Origin: Melitaea cinxia | Lineage: Eukaryota > Arthropoda > Insecta > Lepidoptera > Nymphalidae | NCBI RefSeq assembly: GCF_905220565.1 | Contig: NC_059397.1 | Location: forward strand, 14,509,001-14,573,000 | Length of the DNA: 64,000 nt | Direction: 5' to 3' | Shown: positions 1 through 12,939 of the stretch, one piece after another | Position numbering within the stretch: position 1 is the first letter of the stretch | How the letters are laid out: each line of letters opens with the position of its first letter | Program-made: the position numbers and the translations under genes | Notes under the pieces: model-generated | Seen by the model: only the letters and a program-made list of their open reading frames with translations | The model's database searches: none | Told to the model about the DNA's origin: nothing

Positions 1-840
1 GAACGATACCATGTGACATAATTTTTCTATTTAATTAGCAAAGCTTTTGTATCTCCTCAAATGTCAAGAGCCTATGAGCTGCGGTAGCTATAATTGTGTC
101 GAAATGTTCAATATGATCTAGTATATTATTACCTTTTCCAATAAACAGACTTACACTCAAAAAAAATTATTCTTGAGATTATCATGTTCCCATAAATAAG
201 ACAACACGCTGTATCACTTTACCACATTACGTGGTATAGGATATAGGTATCATATTATATTAATACGCAAAGGATAATATGTTTGCCTCCCTTTTTTAAA
301 AAAAAAACTCACAATTACTCCACATAAATTATATATCATTTTATAGATAATTGCATGCTCTACCGGCATCCACAACTAAAAATTTATTATTGCTTTTGTT
401 TTTGTAAATTCATTAATTATTAAAATTATACTTATGATGGAACAATTATAAATTATAATTATACTTATGGTGAAACAACGCCAACATGATTGACGGTCGG
501 TAAATATTTTGTTCAATTTCAGGCTATTTTTTCCTCAAATCAGCTAGTCTTCTATAAATTAATAACATTTAATGACAATATAAAATAAATATTATCAGTG
601 ATTTTTTTCGACATTTTACTATTATTTACAAAACCACAGCTTACACAAAAATTTAAAAGTTACACCTATATAATATTTCATTAAAATTTAAAATTACTAT
701 TTACATAAAATAAAAAGTTACATGAAATATGTAAAAATAATATCATGTGCATTCTGCCTAACCGGTAATTGCATAACTGCTGACTGCCACAGTGCCCATA
801 ATAGTCGGTAACATTCGTAGAGTATTGGTCATCTAACATG
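1..840. other. AT-rich flank without recognised gene
   Basis: No coding exon is supported. The last 40 bases before the exon at 873 contain a 20-base stretch (about 819-838, TTGGTCATCT followed by AACATGGTCG) that is repeated almost exactly at 3630-3649, ahead of the second exon copy. The duplication therefore included the immediate upstream region. No TATA box is obvious. Confidence 0.5.
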
Positions 841-872
841 GTCGTTCTTGTACTTTGATAAGTAAAAATAAA

Positions 873-1072
873 ATGTTTCTTTTTATATCAATTGCTTTAC
901 TTTCGGTACTCATATATCAAGTGCAATGTGGTCCTAGGACTAAGTCTTATTCGGAAATAAAGCGTTGTGATATTGGTCATCTGGCAGATGAAATAGCTTC
1001 CTACGACACTGTAGTCAAGGATATTATTGACTATGTGGTTAGCGGTCCTTTTCAAAGGAAAACGTATGATGA
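873..1072 (+). CDS. Orphan first exon of a carboxypeptidase Q-type peptidase (copy 1)
   Basis: This open exon starts MFLFISIALL, a hydrophobic signal peptide, and runs to RKTYDE followed by a GTAAGT donor. It is 200 nt long, identical in length and splice phase (two bases over) to the first exon of the complete peptidase gene at 6381. It shares the DEIASY core and the KTYDE end. The residues after the signal peptide match the N-terminal propeptide-like part of that protein. No matching second exon (FVDKFGxRPSGS type) was seen between 1,100 and 6,300. Since phase fits, it could splice to the exon at 7525 as an alternative first exon; otherwise it is the remnant of a paralogue that lost its body. 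A six-codon upstream ORF (ATG at about 832) precedes it. A TTG codon lies in frame further upstream, but the ATG at 873 matches the family. Confidence 0.6.
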
Positions 1073-1079
1073 GTAAGTC

Positions 1080-3640
1080 ATAGATTAAAGTCTGTGAGGA
1101 AAAATTGTAATCTATATATTTTGTTCTTATATTTCTCAATAATATTTACATTTAAGAATGGTCCTCTGTTTTCATATTACATTTTTTTTTTGGTCTACCA
1201 ATACAACAATCTTTTTGGATTTTTCGATAAAAACTCTTGCAAGTCTTGCTTTTATAATTATTTCTTAGAAAAATATATCAATACAAAAAAGCACTACATA
1301 TTTTACGCATGCTTCTTATTATACAGGTATAAAAATATATAATATATTATCATTTATACAACGTGTTATTAAACTAGCGTCCTTACATTTAAATGCAATA
1401 TCAGTATTGATATTATAATCTAAATATGCATCTTACTTACCCTAACGCTTCAGTAAAAATAATAAAATTAATTATTAAATAATAACCATTTATGAAATTA
1501 TCGTCATGTGTACGTTAGTGTTCTATCAATGACCGAGTCACCTGAGTTTTAAAGTTGTGGTTATTTATAGTCTTTTTAACCATGTCCTATCAACATTTTT
1601 TTTCAAAATTGTCAGGTTTTAGATTATTTAACAATGTGCTGAACTTATTATTGCTTCATTTTTTTGGTATGCGTAATACTATACGTTTTAAAGCCTTAAA
1701 TACTCGCTTCATTAATTTTGATAGACTAACTCATTCATCATGCACTTCAGCCTTTCGCATTCCACTGCTGGATATAGGCCTCCCCAAGGTAGCGTTATTT
1801 TTAAGTTTAATGTAATTTATCTAAATATTATTATTATATCATCTAACGAATTAATAAAGAGAAAATTTAATTTAAAAAAAATATTTTAAAATATTTGTAT
1901 CTTAACAAGTTTGGTATTATTCAAGTAATAACACCTTCCCCAATATTCGTTAATAATATAATAAAATAGAATGATACTAAGCCATTGACATTTTATAAAT
2001 ATATAAATAATTAATGAATAACTTGTCTGTATATGTACATTTCTAATACAATAATTGATTAATACGACAAGTGTGAACACAATTAATCTTCTGATAATAA
2101 GATCGCTTGACCTCGTGTATAAAGTGACCTGCATGGTCAGTCAGTAGAGACAAAGCGATTGACGAACACATTTATAAACAAATTTTTTGTTGACCGCGGC
2201 TTTGCTTGTGTAAAAATTATATAAAAGCTATAAAGTATTATATCCCCTTATTACTTTACACTTCAGAGATTTTTATATTTACATATATATACTAAAGTAT
2301 TCTATTTTTTATACAAAAACTTTAAAAATGACAGAATTTTTCTTAGATAGTAAAAAAAACAAGAAATAATAAATGTATTTGCTCGCTAACAAAAAATAAA
2401 AATTTACTTCAAATCACATTCATCATCGACAAGTAAGATAACGTAACTTAAAAAATCATTGTCAGATTTTGTCCAAATTTAAATAAAACCCGAAAATCGC
2501 CAGATTTTAAAGTAAGAAAGAATCATTAAAATCGATACCTACTCCGGTGTGGTGGGGTGTACCAAACACGCCAAAAAAAAACTAAGAAGTTAAACACAAT
2601 TAAAAAATACAGTCGAATTGAGAACCTTCATTCTTTTTGAAGTCCTTTAAAAAGATCGTTACAGGTGATTGGTTCCTACGCATCCTTAATATAAAGAGAT
2701 TTATCAAACGACATTGAGTTCGACAAACGACCTGGAGCTATGGACCGGATATGGTCGATTCGCTATTGAGTGCACTCGGTAATGTTTCAATGTCAAATTG
2801 TTACTAAAGTGTTTGATATCAGATAATATGTTAAAATACGTATTAATACAACACTTAATAGAAATACAGTACAATAACAGGATAGTATTTTTTTTTGATA
2901 AATATATATAAGTAATACTTATGTAGTAAATACGTATATACACTCAGACTCGATGCGAGAATCGAACCCACAACCGGATCAGTAAAGCAGGGTAATTGCA
3001 AATTTCGTCAACGGATTTGTTATATAAATTATGTAATATTTTTAATGTTAAAATGTTGTAAATATATTGCTCATATACCCACAAGTCATATTATAATTTA
3101 TAGGCCATAATATATGATGTATCATTGTTGGACAAATTGTGTATTCAATTTAAAATGAGTTTTGAAAATTGATCCTGTTAATCTCAATTTGAAACAAACA
3201 ACCTAACTATTTTAATTTAATTCCTGTAACATACTGTTAATACTGTTAATACTTTGTAGTCGCTAATGACCCTAGTTGTTAAAAATTAAATAAATAAAAA
3301 TAAAAGCTAAACACTTTCGCTTTCGTACAATAGTATAAAGGATATTATCATAGCGATTCCAATTTAAATCTTACACATAATTTTCTTTTACATAAATCTG
3401 GTCCTGGCAATAACAAACAAAAAAAAAATTACCTAAATTGTTGTAGTCGTTTGGAAGTTCTGCGTGAACGTATGTTCATTCCGTATTCACTTTCGACAAT
3501 ACGTTTAGTCGTTTATATTTCTATAGATATACGGATTGCTACACGGTTTAAACTATGTCCTCAATTAAAAATAAAAATTAAAGTCAATGTAAATAGTTGA
3601 GTTCATGATGGTCGCCATTCATGAAGCATTGGTCATCTAA
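1080..3640. other. Intergenic or intronic AT-rich sequence with repeat scraps
   Basis: No supported exon. A short copy of the 'CACTGCTGGACATAGGC'-type interspersed repeat lies near 1745-1790. A reverse-oriented tRNA-like B-box (AATCGAACCC) near 2960 suggests a truncated SINE. A few longer open frames (for example 1555-1815) show no motif or family resemblance. Confidence 0.5.
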
Positions 3641-3675
3641 CATGGTCGCTTAGTGTTATGATAAGCAATTGTAAA

Positions 3676-3878
3676 ATGTTTGTTTTAATAATCGCTGTTA
3701 GTGTATTCTCAATAATCGTATCTAAAGTACAGTGTGGTTCAAAAACTCAATCTTATTCGGAAGCAAAGCGTTGTGATATTGGTCTTCTGGCAGATGAAAT
3801 AGCTTCCTATGACGCTGTGGTCAAGGATATTATTGACTTTGTGGTTATGGATCCTTTTAAAGGCAAGACATAAGATGA
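3676..3878 (+). pseudogene. Decayed first exon of a carboxypeptidase Q-type peptidase (copy 2)
   Basis: This is a close copy of the exon at 873-1072, sharing the KRCDIG and LADEIASYD stretches and the upstream block. The ATG chosen (3676) aligns with copy 1; an in-frame ATG lies 18 bases earlier. The conserved KTYDE end reads K-T-stop-D-E here: the Tyr codon has become TAA at 3871-3873. The donor is GTAACT, weaker than GTAAGT. There is one extra codon relative to the 200-nt copies. With the stop eight bases before the splice site, any spliced transcript would be truncated, so this copy is called a pseudo-exon. No downstream exons are visible. Confidence 0.65.
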
Positions 3879-4524
3879 GTAACTTGTACACTTCGTTTAT
3901 CAACATTGGAAAAAGTCCTCTATTTTCTGTTACATTTTTAATTTGTTCCGCGTACATATATATGTATATACACTATAAATAATTAATTAAACGGATTTAG
4001 TAATCATGAAGCAAAAAATGTGATTATAGTATGTTACGCTATACATGTGCCCTCGTTAGACTTGACTGGTTATTAGAATTACATAACTCACGTTGTATGT
4101 TATATAATATTTTGTAATTATGGTTTATGTAAGTAGACTTTATACACTATAATTATCTTACGGAACATTGGATACTATCTATAATGAAAACTGTTAAAAA
4201 GTGTTAAATTGTCAATCACTGTGCTAGAGACGGTAACTCATATCGAGTTGAGTTTGACATATATACAGATACACACTACATAAAAATAGTTATAAAATAA
4301 ATAAAGTAGATGATTATTACATACATATAATTACTGCTTTCATACGATCGTTACTCATAGTAGGGAATATACATATATGCCAACCCGCAGAGGAACAGTT
4401 TAGTGAATTAAGCTCCCATACTTCTCCTACATGTAGAAAGTTGCCTATATGTAAAATTATTGTAGAAACAAAATTATAACATTATCGTTAGCATTGAACA
4501 GTTCTGGACTTTATTTTATAGTAG

Positions 4525-4732
4525 ACTAGCTGACCTGGCGAACTTTGTACCGCCTTCTTTATTTTTTTCTTAAATATAATAATTAATATATCAAAATAAA
4601 ATATAGCCTATCTTTCAAGTTGGATCGAACTGCACATGGTGTGCGAATTTTATTATAATCGGTTAAGTGGTTTAGGAGTCCATTGAGGACAAACATTGTG
4701 ACACGAGATTTATATATATTAAGATATTTTTG
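4525..4732 (+). mobile_element. RTE-like LINE 3'-end fragment (degenerate)
   Basis: It begins GACTAGCTGACCTGGCGAAC and continues through 'aaaatatagcc' to 'gagtccattgagga'. This is the layout of the short, widespread RTE-clade 3' ends of moth and butterfly genomes. Two more copies of a related type are at 12502-12790 and 42724-43020. No coding part is attached. Confidence 0.5.
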
Positions 4733-4859
4733 ATAATAATACTGAAAATTAAAAATAAATTATCAACTATCCACAGAATTTCACTTACGTAAACGATCTT
4801 AGTTTCTATTGAATTTTACATAATTTACGTAAAAGGAATTAAACTGAGGTAGTGCACAG

Positions 4860-5115
4860 AAAAATATTTCCTGCTCAAAATATGGAGCTACCCGACTGGA
4901 GTAGTATCTTGATCTAACAAAAGATAACAGCTAAATAATATTGTCTTTAAGCAGCGTTGTGTTCCAGGTTGTGAGTAAGGTAACCAGAACTCTTGGGGGG
5001 ATAGTGGATAGGGTCGGCAACGCACTTGCGATGTTCTATGTCTAGTGTTGCAGAGGTCTATAAGCTACAGTTATCGCTTACCATCAGGTGAGCCGAACAC
5101 TTGTTTGCCGAATTA
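4860..5115 (-). repeat. Interspersed repeat (reverse copy)
   Basis: Shared blocks (CCTGCTCAAAATATGGAGC, CAGCGTTGTGTTCC, GGCAACGCACTTGCGAT, GCTTACCATCAGGTGA) recur at 41465-41690 in the same orientation. Parts occur in reverse at 13975-14095, 21005-21120 and 28145-28205. Probably a non-LTR or SINE 3' family; unclassified. Confidence 0.6.
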
Positions 5116-5407
5116 GTTATCTAAAAATAAAAAAAAATAAAAAAATTACGTAGCGGTAACTCAAAAATTCATAAATCCGAAAACACGTATAAATAACATA
5201 GGACATACTAAATAATTTACTTTGAGCTCAAAACTTAAGCTTAAAGATAATTTTTTTTAAATATTTTGTTTTAATAAATACAATATGTAAATCATTACTT
5301 TTGAGAATACAAACAAACGATATTCGCATACAATATTAAATGTGAATTTGTCATTGAAAACATAATCATAGTCATGCTTGGTTTCAGTACAATGTGAATT
5401 TTTATTT

Positions 5408-6118
5408 TTATGGTTCCGTAGCCAAATGGCAAAAAACGGAACCCTTATAGATTCGTCATGTCTGTCTGTCTCTCTGTCCATATGTCACAGTCGCTTTTTT
5501 TCCGAAACTATAAGAACTATACTGTTGAAACTTGGTAAGTAGATGTATTTTGTGAACCGCATTAAGATCGTCACACAATAACAGAAAAAAACAAGAAATT
5601 TTGGGGGTTCCCTATACTTAGAGCTGAAACTCAAATATTTTTTGATCAAACCCATACGTATGGATAGGTCTTCAAAATGATATTGAGGTTTCTAATATCA
5701 TTTTTTTCTAAACTGTTAATAGTTTGCGCGAGAGACACTTTCAAAGTGGTAAAATCTGCCCCCCCCCCATGTAACTATTAAAATAAGAGAATGATAAAAC
5801 TAAAAGAAAAAAATATATGATGTACATTATCATGCAATTTTCCACTGAAAATGTGTTTGAACGAGATCAAGTAAGTAGTTTTTTTTTTAATACATCATAA
5901 ATCGTAAACCGCAATTTACCTTTCATTCAATCAATTCAAATATAAAAAAAACATGTAATTTCATAAACATAAACTTTATGCATAAACCGTGAATTCTAAA
6001 AAAACACTATTAATAAAACATCGATCAAAGTTATACCGAACTACAAAAACTTTTATATTATGCTACTTGCTGCTACGGAACCCTTCATGGGCGAGCCCGT
6101 CTCGCACTTGGCCGCTTT
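5408..6118. mobile_element. Non-autonomous element with GGTTCCGTAGC inverted ends
   Basis: The left end (GGTTCCGTAGCCAAATGGC near 5411) and the right end (GCTGCTACGGAACCC near 6070) are inverted relative to each other. There is no open frame of note between them, and a run of C near 5760. The right flank (GGGCGAGCCCGTCTCGCACT) looks like the conserved outer part of the same family. Called MITE-like; no target-site duplication was confirmed. Confidence 0.5.
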
Positions 6119-6380
6119 TCATTGTACCATGTAACAACTATGCGCAGAAAATATTCTGAACTATATGTATGACAATCTTTTTTAAACCAGCGCGATAAGA
6201 TAGAAAATCGAATTTTTTATGTACTTATCCACTTGTAGATTAATCTATCAAATATTTCACGAGTAAATATGACGGTTTCGACAACCGAAGATTTTCTTCT
6301 TATACAGATAAGATAGGCTCTCAACAAAAGGGTCTTCGCTTATCACAACATCACAATATTATCAAGGCACGGGCAGAAAA

Positions 6381-8846
6381 ATGAGTTTCTGCGCCAAAAT
6401 CCTTTTAACCCTTTTTATTATTTTTGCAAGTGAAGCTAAATATTTACCAAAAAAATGTGACAGCTGCAGAGCTTTGTTAGGCGACGATCTAATAAATGAA
6501 ATCGCGTCATATGAAAAAGTAAAAGACGAAATATTTAAATACGTCTTAGAAGGTGATTTCAAGAGCAAAACATATGATGAGTGAGTAAATGCACTTTGTC
6601 TTGTAACTTTACAAACTATCGTAAATTGTTGTTTTGACTGTGAAAATGTTTAAGTATTTTTTTATGTAATAAATGTATATATTTTTAATTTTTTTTTCGA
6701 ATTTAATTCAGCTTTAAAGTTAATAAAATAAAACTGATTAGAAACTGATTTAGTTTATAAAGATTCTCTATTACTCAACTAAACTGAGTGAGTGTTCTAT
6801 AAAAAATTAAAACTGCCTGTCATACTGCAGAGCAAAACCTCCAATCCTAATTCTGGTTAAAGCGAAACTGTAACCATTCTTCTAGGTGTCTAATTTGTTA
6901 CGATCTTATAAAAAAAATAAAATAAAAGAAAATGGCTGTATCAGCAACTTTTTTACATCACCAAATATTTTATTAAACCTCAAAAACAAAGTAGTGTACA
7001 CCAGCTTAAGATGATCTAAGTTCATTGTTTATATATAAATGTTATAGGTTAAATTTCTGTACATTTTGCGTTACTAGTTACTAGTACTTAATCCGAAGGT
7101 CATGATGTCTGTAATTTTAAACTAACTAACCAAATGCCTTAAAACATTACGGAATATACTTTAAAATATCTTATATCTTTAAAAAATATGTGTTCGGACT
7201 TCGCGTTAATGATTATTAAAAGAGTTTAGATATATTCGTATTCTCTTCAACTAGCGACCCGCCCTGGCTTCGGACGAGTGAAATGCTGATACTAAATATA
7301 AGATATAAAATGACATGACATAAGAAACCTCTAAAACTATTAGTGTGGCTCTACTATATTATGCATATTTTATACATATAAACCTTCCTCTAGAATCACT
7401 CTATTTATTAAAGAAAACATTAAAATCCGTTGGGTAGTTTTAAAAGTTGTAATGATGCACAAAATTGGAACGGTTACAGTTTTATAAGTACAGATTTAAT
7501 GATTGTTTTGTTTTAATTTTACAGATTGGAAAAATTTGTTGATAAATTTGGCGCCCGACCCTCAGGATCGCAAGAGCTCGAAGATTCTATTGATTATATG
7601 ATTCAGCTAACACGAGAGGAGGAAATAAATGACATCGTTACGGAAGAGCTAGAGGTAATTAATAACAATAGGGAACATGTTTCCTGAATGTTAACTATAC
7701 TCGTATTTTGCTATACTTTACTAATTATGTAAACTAATGATATAACTTTAATAGGTACCTCATTGGATGAGAGGAACAGAAAAGATTACTTTATTAGAAC
7801 CAAGAGTAAAAGAAATCGATTTGTTAGGTCTTGGGCGTAGTGCTACGACGCCACCTGAAGGTATAACAGCTGAAGTAGTTGTCGTAAAAAATTTCGAGGA
7901 GCTCTCTGAGCTATCAAACAACGATGTTGAGGGTAAAATTGTTTTATACGATCCAATATTTACAACTTATGGCGAAACTGTAGTCTATAGAAGTCAAGGG
8001 GCATCGAGAGCAGCAGAAAAAGGAGCTGTTGCTTCTTTAGTGAGATCTATTGCGCCATTTTCTATCAACACGCCCCACACTGGATCACAGAATTATAATG
8101 ATAACTTTAAAAAAATTCCCGCTGCTGCTATATCACTTGAAGATGCAGATTTACTAAGAAGATTTTATGACCGTGGTGAAAAAATTGTACTAAATATGAC
8201 GATGTTATCAGCATATGAAACGAAGACTTCCAGAAATACTATTATTGATCTAAAAGGTAGAGAAGATCCGGAAAAGTTGGTAATTGTTTCCGGACACATA
8301 GATAGCTGGGATGTAGGTCAAGGAGCCATGGATGACGGTGGCGGTTTATTTGTAAGTTGGGCAGCACCAGTAATTATGAAAAGATTAAATCTAAGACCAA
8401 AAAGGACAGTCAGGTCAATTTTCTGGACGGCTGAAGAGCTTGGGTTGATTGGTGCCTATGCTTACGAGGAGAAACATAGAAATGAAAGTCATAACATTAA
8501 TTTCATAATGGAATCTGATGAAGGCACTTTCACCCCACTTGGTTTGGCCGTAGCTGGTACTCAAAAAGCCCGTTGTATTATTGCGGAAATTTTGAAATTA
8601 TTTAAATCGATAAATGCCTCTACATTAGTCGAATCTGACAGTCCCGGTTCCGATATAGCTGTAATAATTAGGAATGGAATTCCTGGCGCAAGTCTTCATA
8701 ATGCAAATGAAAGGTACTTCTGGTTCCACCACACTGAAGGAGACACAATCAATGTCGAAAATCCTGAAGAATTAGATTTATGTACTGCCTTCTGGACTGC
8801 CGTGACTTATATAATCGCTGACATTTCGGTTGATATTCCACGATAA
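6381..8846 (+). CDS. Carboxypeptidase Q-like secreted M28 metallopeptidase
   Basis: Exons 6381-6580, 7525-7654 and 7755-8846 join in frame (GT/AG at each junction) to 473 aa, the usual length of animal carboxypeptidase Q (plasma glutamate carboxypeptidase). Residues 1-19 are a signal peptide. The FVDKFGARPSGS segment in exon 2 is the family's N-terminal signature. Zinc-site and catalytic residues are all present: H291 in SGHIDSWD, D303 in AMDDGGG, the Glu pair 337/338 in WTAEELG, D365 in ESDEGTF, and His 435/436 in WFHHTEGDT. Between residues 130 and 250 lies the protease-associated-like insert. By family it is a di-zinc exopeptidase releasing unsubstituted N-terminal amino acids from dipeptides in secretory or lysosomal compartments. 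Start chosen because it opens the signal peptide. Intron 1 carries a Helitron fragment (7251-7495). A possible AATAAA lies at 9085. Two duplicate first exons sit upstream. Confidence 0.93.
7251..7495 (-). mobile_element. Helitron-type fragment in intron 1 of the peptidase gene
   Basis: It starts CTAGCGACCCGCCCTGGC, the reverse complement of the 3' end GGGTCGCTAG seen at 23,885-23,897, and extends to about 7495. A short non-autonomous copy; it does not interrupt coding sequence. Confidence 0.5.
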
Positions 8847-9796
8847 TTGTTACACTTTTTACTACAAACATTCTATTGCACATAAATATTTATGAGCTAA
8901 TATATTATTAAATTATCATTGAAGTATTTATATTGGCATTTAAAAAATTATCACAGAATAACTTAAATTATAGAACAAATGACATTGTCAGTAAAATAAT
9001 CGTAAAGTAAATACTTAATAGTTTTCATTTTTTTAAGAAATATATTCAAGATATTACCTACTGTCGAATGAACACTTAAAATGTAATAAAGAAAGTAAGT
9101 CGAAGTTCACAGTTGTAAAAATTAATTTTGCGCAGTCTCGCGATAAATATTCAATGATGTAAATATTTTCTGAGATCAAATTCATTAAACTTAAAACATT
9201 ATTCCGAAGTCACTACGCAGTTTGTTCTTATAACAATTTATCTACCCTTATTTAATCATTTAACCGACGTTGGTGATATCGAATGTTATAATTACCTTTT
9301 TTAAAACAAACCTATATTGACTGTTTAATTCAAATATCTATTGATTAGTAGTGTTGAAATAAAAAAATAAAAAATATATAATCTAGCTTTACATTTATTT
9401 TACGCTGATACTCAAACAACTTTAATTTAACTTAAATCATATTGCATTTTTATATTTTCTTGTATGAATAAAATTTGATTAAGTAAAACTTAAGTAAATC
9501 TTATATCATTTTGGGATGTTTTTAAGATTGAGCGTCTACAATAGGTAACATTGATATACAAAAGATAACATAATATTATATTATGTAGATAAAAAACTTA
9601 ACTTCATAATTAAAAAACTTGAGGCAAGAAAACACAAATAATAAGATATGGCATGGTTGAGCTAAAATGAGACTTTTTTGTTCGCACTTTCGCAAAGCTG
9701 CCAACGTAAGATAAGAAAGAAGTTGAATCGTTAGCTTTCAATGGTACAACCAACTCTCAGGGAATTTATACAATGCCTGATTCACAATTTATTTTT

Positions 9797-10460
9797 AACC
9801 GACTTCAAAAAAGGAGGAGGTTACTCAATTCGATATACATATATTTTTTATGTATGTTCGGGGATAACTCCGTCGTTTATGAACCGATTTTGATAATTCT
9901 TTTTTTCTTGGAAAGGAGATATCCCCTGTTTGGTACCATGATAAGGAAACCAGGTTCTGATGATGTTATCCCAGAGAAATCCCAGGGAAACTCTCGAAAA
10001 TCCGCATAACTTTTTACTGGGTGTACCGATTTTAATGATTTTTAACTTAATCGAAAGCCGATGTTTATCATGTGGTCACATTTAAATTTCATCGATATCT
10101 GATTATAACTTTTGGAGTAATCTTTGATCATCATTTCAGCCGATGACAGTCCACTGCTGGACATAGAGGCTTCATTAAGTTATGTGTTTTGCCCAAAGTC
10201 ATCTCGCTGGGCAGACGGGTTGGTGGTGGGTGGGCTGGCTTTGTCGCACCGAAAACGCTGCTGCCCGTCTTCGGCCTGTGTATTTCAAAGCCAGCGGTTG
10301 GATGGTTTTCGTTGGTGGTAGTGGAACTGTGTTATCCCTTAGTCGCCTCTTACGACACCCACCAATCTTTGATAATGCGTATTTACTTGACTATTTTTTC
10401 TTCTACATACGTTATATTACTTGTCGGTATAATTGAAGTCGGTTTTTCTTCGTTTACCTG
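9797..10460. repeat. ACCGACTTC-type repeat with a second repeat nested in it
   Basis: The left end is ACCGACTTCAAAAAAGGAGG. The right end is GAAGTCGGTTTTTCTTCGTT followed by CTGCAAACACAATTATT. The same termini bound copies at 47,705-48,320. At about 10,124-10,365 a copy of the CACTGCTGGACATAG-type repeat is inserted, interrupting the first element after 'ATCTTTGAT'; the interrupted sequence resumes near 10,366 with the same 'ATCTTTGAT'. Confidence 0.65.
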
Positions 10461-11464
10461 CAAACACAATTATTATTGTTTAGATAGTATTTATTATACA
10501 TATATATGGAAATGTATTTAGCTTAGTATATACAGACAATGGCTTACAAAACCTTATCTATAAGTTACATCATATTTATAAATAGAAGCGAGAAAAAAGT
10601 AAGATTACAAAATAATTAAAGGAAAAGATGAATTTTGAAGATAAAATTACGATCCATTCACTGGAACTTCCCAAGTCAAGAACTTAGATTACAGCATAAA
10701 AATAGTTATTTTATCAAATCATATTATTGTACAAACAATATTAAAGAATCACATCCGAAATAATATTAATATTTTGCTAAACATTTCGTCAATATTTTGA
10801 TATTCCACAATTGCAAATAGTTTGAAATACTAAATTAATATCAATTTCATCAATATCACGGTCGGTTGAAAAATATACCATTCGAATAGTTCACTTTTTG
10901 CTTCGGGATCATTACTAAAATCAATTATCTTAATATAATCGGCTTCTACTGAAAGAAAGACGTCGGAGACATCTGTCGAAACAGAAATAACCAGGTCTAG
11001 TGCCAGGAAAGAAGATAACACAGTGTTATTAAGACAGCAAAAGAAACCAGGCATATTCACGCTGATGTCATATCGTAAAAACCCGTATGATAGTAAATAA
11101 AATTGATACGGTTATCGAACTGACCTCCAAACTCGTTATATGCATTCAATAATATTTCAAATATACAATAATTATATATTTTGATACAATAATTATATAT
11201 TTTGTGCGTTATTTATTATAAATTTAAAAGATAAAAACAATTGAATATAAGCAGTAATATATTTTCTTTCTTTTCGAGCATATGTGCATATTGCACGAAG
11301 ACTATAATATTTTGGTTATAATAAAACACAATTATACCACAATTTCAGATTATTGGTTCACTATAGAAGTTTTTGTCCTATAAATATCATTAATATTTAA
11401 TTAATGCTATTTATTTGAATATTATACATATTTAAAATTCACAACTTAAGAACTAAATATTTAC

Positions 11465-11930
11465 AGATAGTTATGGTGCAAAGCATGTCCCCGTTGAATC
11501 GCTGTGCCGATTCTCTGGGCAAAAAATGCACTACTATTCTTGTCACCAAACAAGCGTTCTGTCCACCCATAGTAACTGGGTACGACAGGCCTGCATGAAC
11601 AGGAGCATTGCAAACGCGTTGCTGACCTTACCTCCATACCTCCCCCGTAGCTCTACTACATTCTCGACACAGGAATATAACAATACTCGAGAGCAGTAAT
11701 ATTTAGCTGAGATCTTCTAAGAGGTTGATGTTCTTCCCCAGCTGGGCTGACCCAAATTTTGAATTAGATACTTTCTGCTTTGCCCTTTTTCTACGTGGAG
11801 AAAACCCATCATGGATATGTCAGACTCCTACTGACTAAAAAAAACCACCACGTGTGAGCATTCGTCCGCCTGGGTGGGGCGAGATGGAGTCGCGCGAGTA
11901 CTGCTATGCCCTAACTCAATATAACTTCCT
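11465..11930. repeat. Unclassified GC-richer repeat block
   Basis: Base composition is clearly richer in G+C than the flanks. It contains AGGAGCATTGCAAACGCGTT and related strings that recur at about 32,940-33,010. Likely a fragment of a transposable element; no coding domain recognised. Confidence 0.4.
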
Positions 11931-12501
11931 ACTAATATAACTTAAAATGTCATACAATATTACGAACATCAAAACTATTTAGCTTTCTAACGTCAATAAA
12001 TTATTATCAAACATTCTGGCATACTTCAGAGAGCACATTTTTCAAGAGTTTCTTCCAATTATCTGAGATTAACCTGTCGAAGCCCACCACCGCCATCACG
12101 TCTACATCGTTATTTGTCAACTTGTCACCTACATAATTCAATATGAATCGGCTATACATTTTAATGCTATTTATTAAAAAAATAATTGTTAATACTGTTC
12201 ACTCAAAAGCCTTACGCGTCCTGATCTTGTTTATTGTAATGAAACTTTTTTCTATTTCTTTTATTCGTAGCCACCTTGAATTTATGCACTGTATTGGAAC
12301 AGAGAGATGTATTGAATAGAAACAGGAAATTCTGGTAAAAATTATTTCAATGCTTAAATCGGTTCCCCAACTGAATATATTTGTGTCCGAGTATAAGTTA
12401 CGGTAATTACAGTTATATTTCAATTATGATTTATCAACTACGCTTACAACAATTTTGAAGATCTCCTTACACTTGTTAATAAGTACTATTATATAATAAT
12501 A

Positions 12502-12790
12502 CTAGCTGTGCCCGCGACTTCGTTCTCGTGTAATTTAACAAAAAAAAATTGTTTAGTTCGCAGAGTTACAAATTAATTAAATTTCTAAAATAAAAGAAGC
12601 CTAAGTTACTTCTTACTACATAAGTTATCTGCCAGTTAAAAGTCCCGTCAAAATCGGTCCAGCCGTTTCAAAGATTAGCCAGAACAAACAGACAGACAGA
12701 CAGACAGACATTAATTGTAAAAATGTTAATTTGGTTCATATACCGTGTAGACATCCATATGCATTTAGCAAAAAGCAGTTATTTTAAATT
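12502..12790 (+). mobile_element. RTE-like LINE 3'-end fragment
   Basis: It starts ACTAGCTGTGCCCGCGACTT and continues through CCGTTTCAAAGATTAGCC into a (CAGA)n run near 12,690. A second copy at 42,724-43,020 has the same order. Truncated at the 5' side; no reverse transcriptase part. Confidence 0.6.
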
Positions 12791-12939
12791 ACAAACAGAC
12801 ACTCAAATTTTATTTATTTTTATAGATTATATTTTTTCGGTCATCAATAAAGAGACAGTATAAGTGTGGATATATTTCCTTATGACATATTTATATTTAG
12901 CAGACACATATATCAATATTTGATAACATCTCAAAAAAG

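Larger units (their letters stand above)
3885..6300. other. Repeat-rich intergenic region
   Basis: No gene supported. It contains an RTE-like LINE 3' end (4525-4732), a repeat of the TGCCGA/ATCAGGTGAG class (about 4860-5115) and a 0.7-kb element with GGTTCCGTAGC inverted ends (5408-6118). Confidence 0.55.
8900..12900. other. Intergenic region with repeats, no supported gene
   Basis: It contains the ACCGACTTC-type repeat (about 9797-10460), itself holding a copy of the CACTGCTGGACATAGGC-type repeat, a GC-richer repeat block at about 11,465-11,930 and an RTE-like 3' end at 12,502-12,790. An open frame on the minus strand (10,830-11,060, 76 codons) has no recognisable domain, and I do not call it a gene. 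Confidence 0.5.

Noticed and set aside
1094..1342. Downstream continuation of the first orphan peptidase exon
   Set aside because: The frame after the GTAAGT donor is AT-rich and Phe/Tyr/Leu-heavy without family similarity, so it is intron or spacer sequence.
10830..11060. 76-codon minus-strand open frame
   Set aside because: It has no domain, no clear signal peptide and no splice or promoter context; length is within what AT-rich sequence gives by chance.
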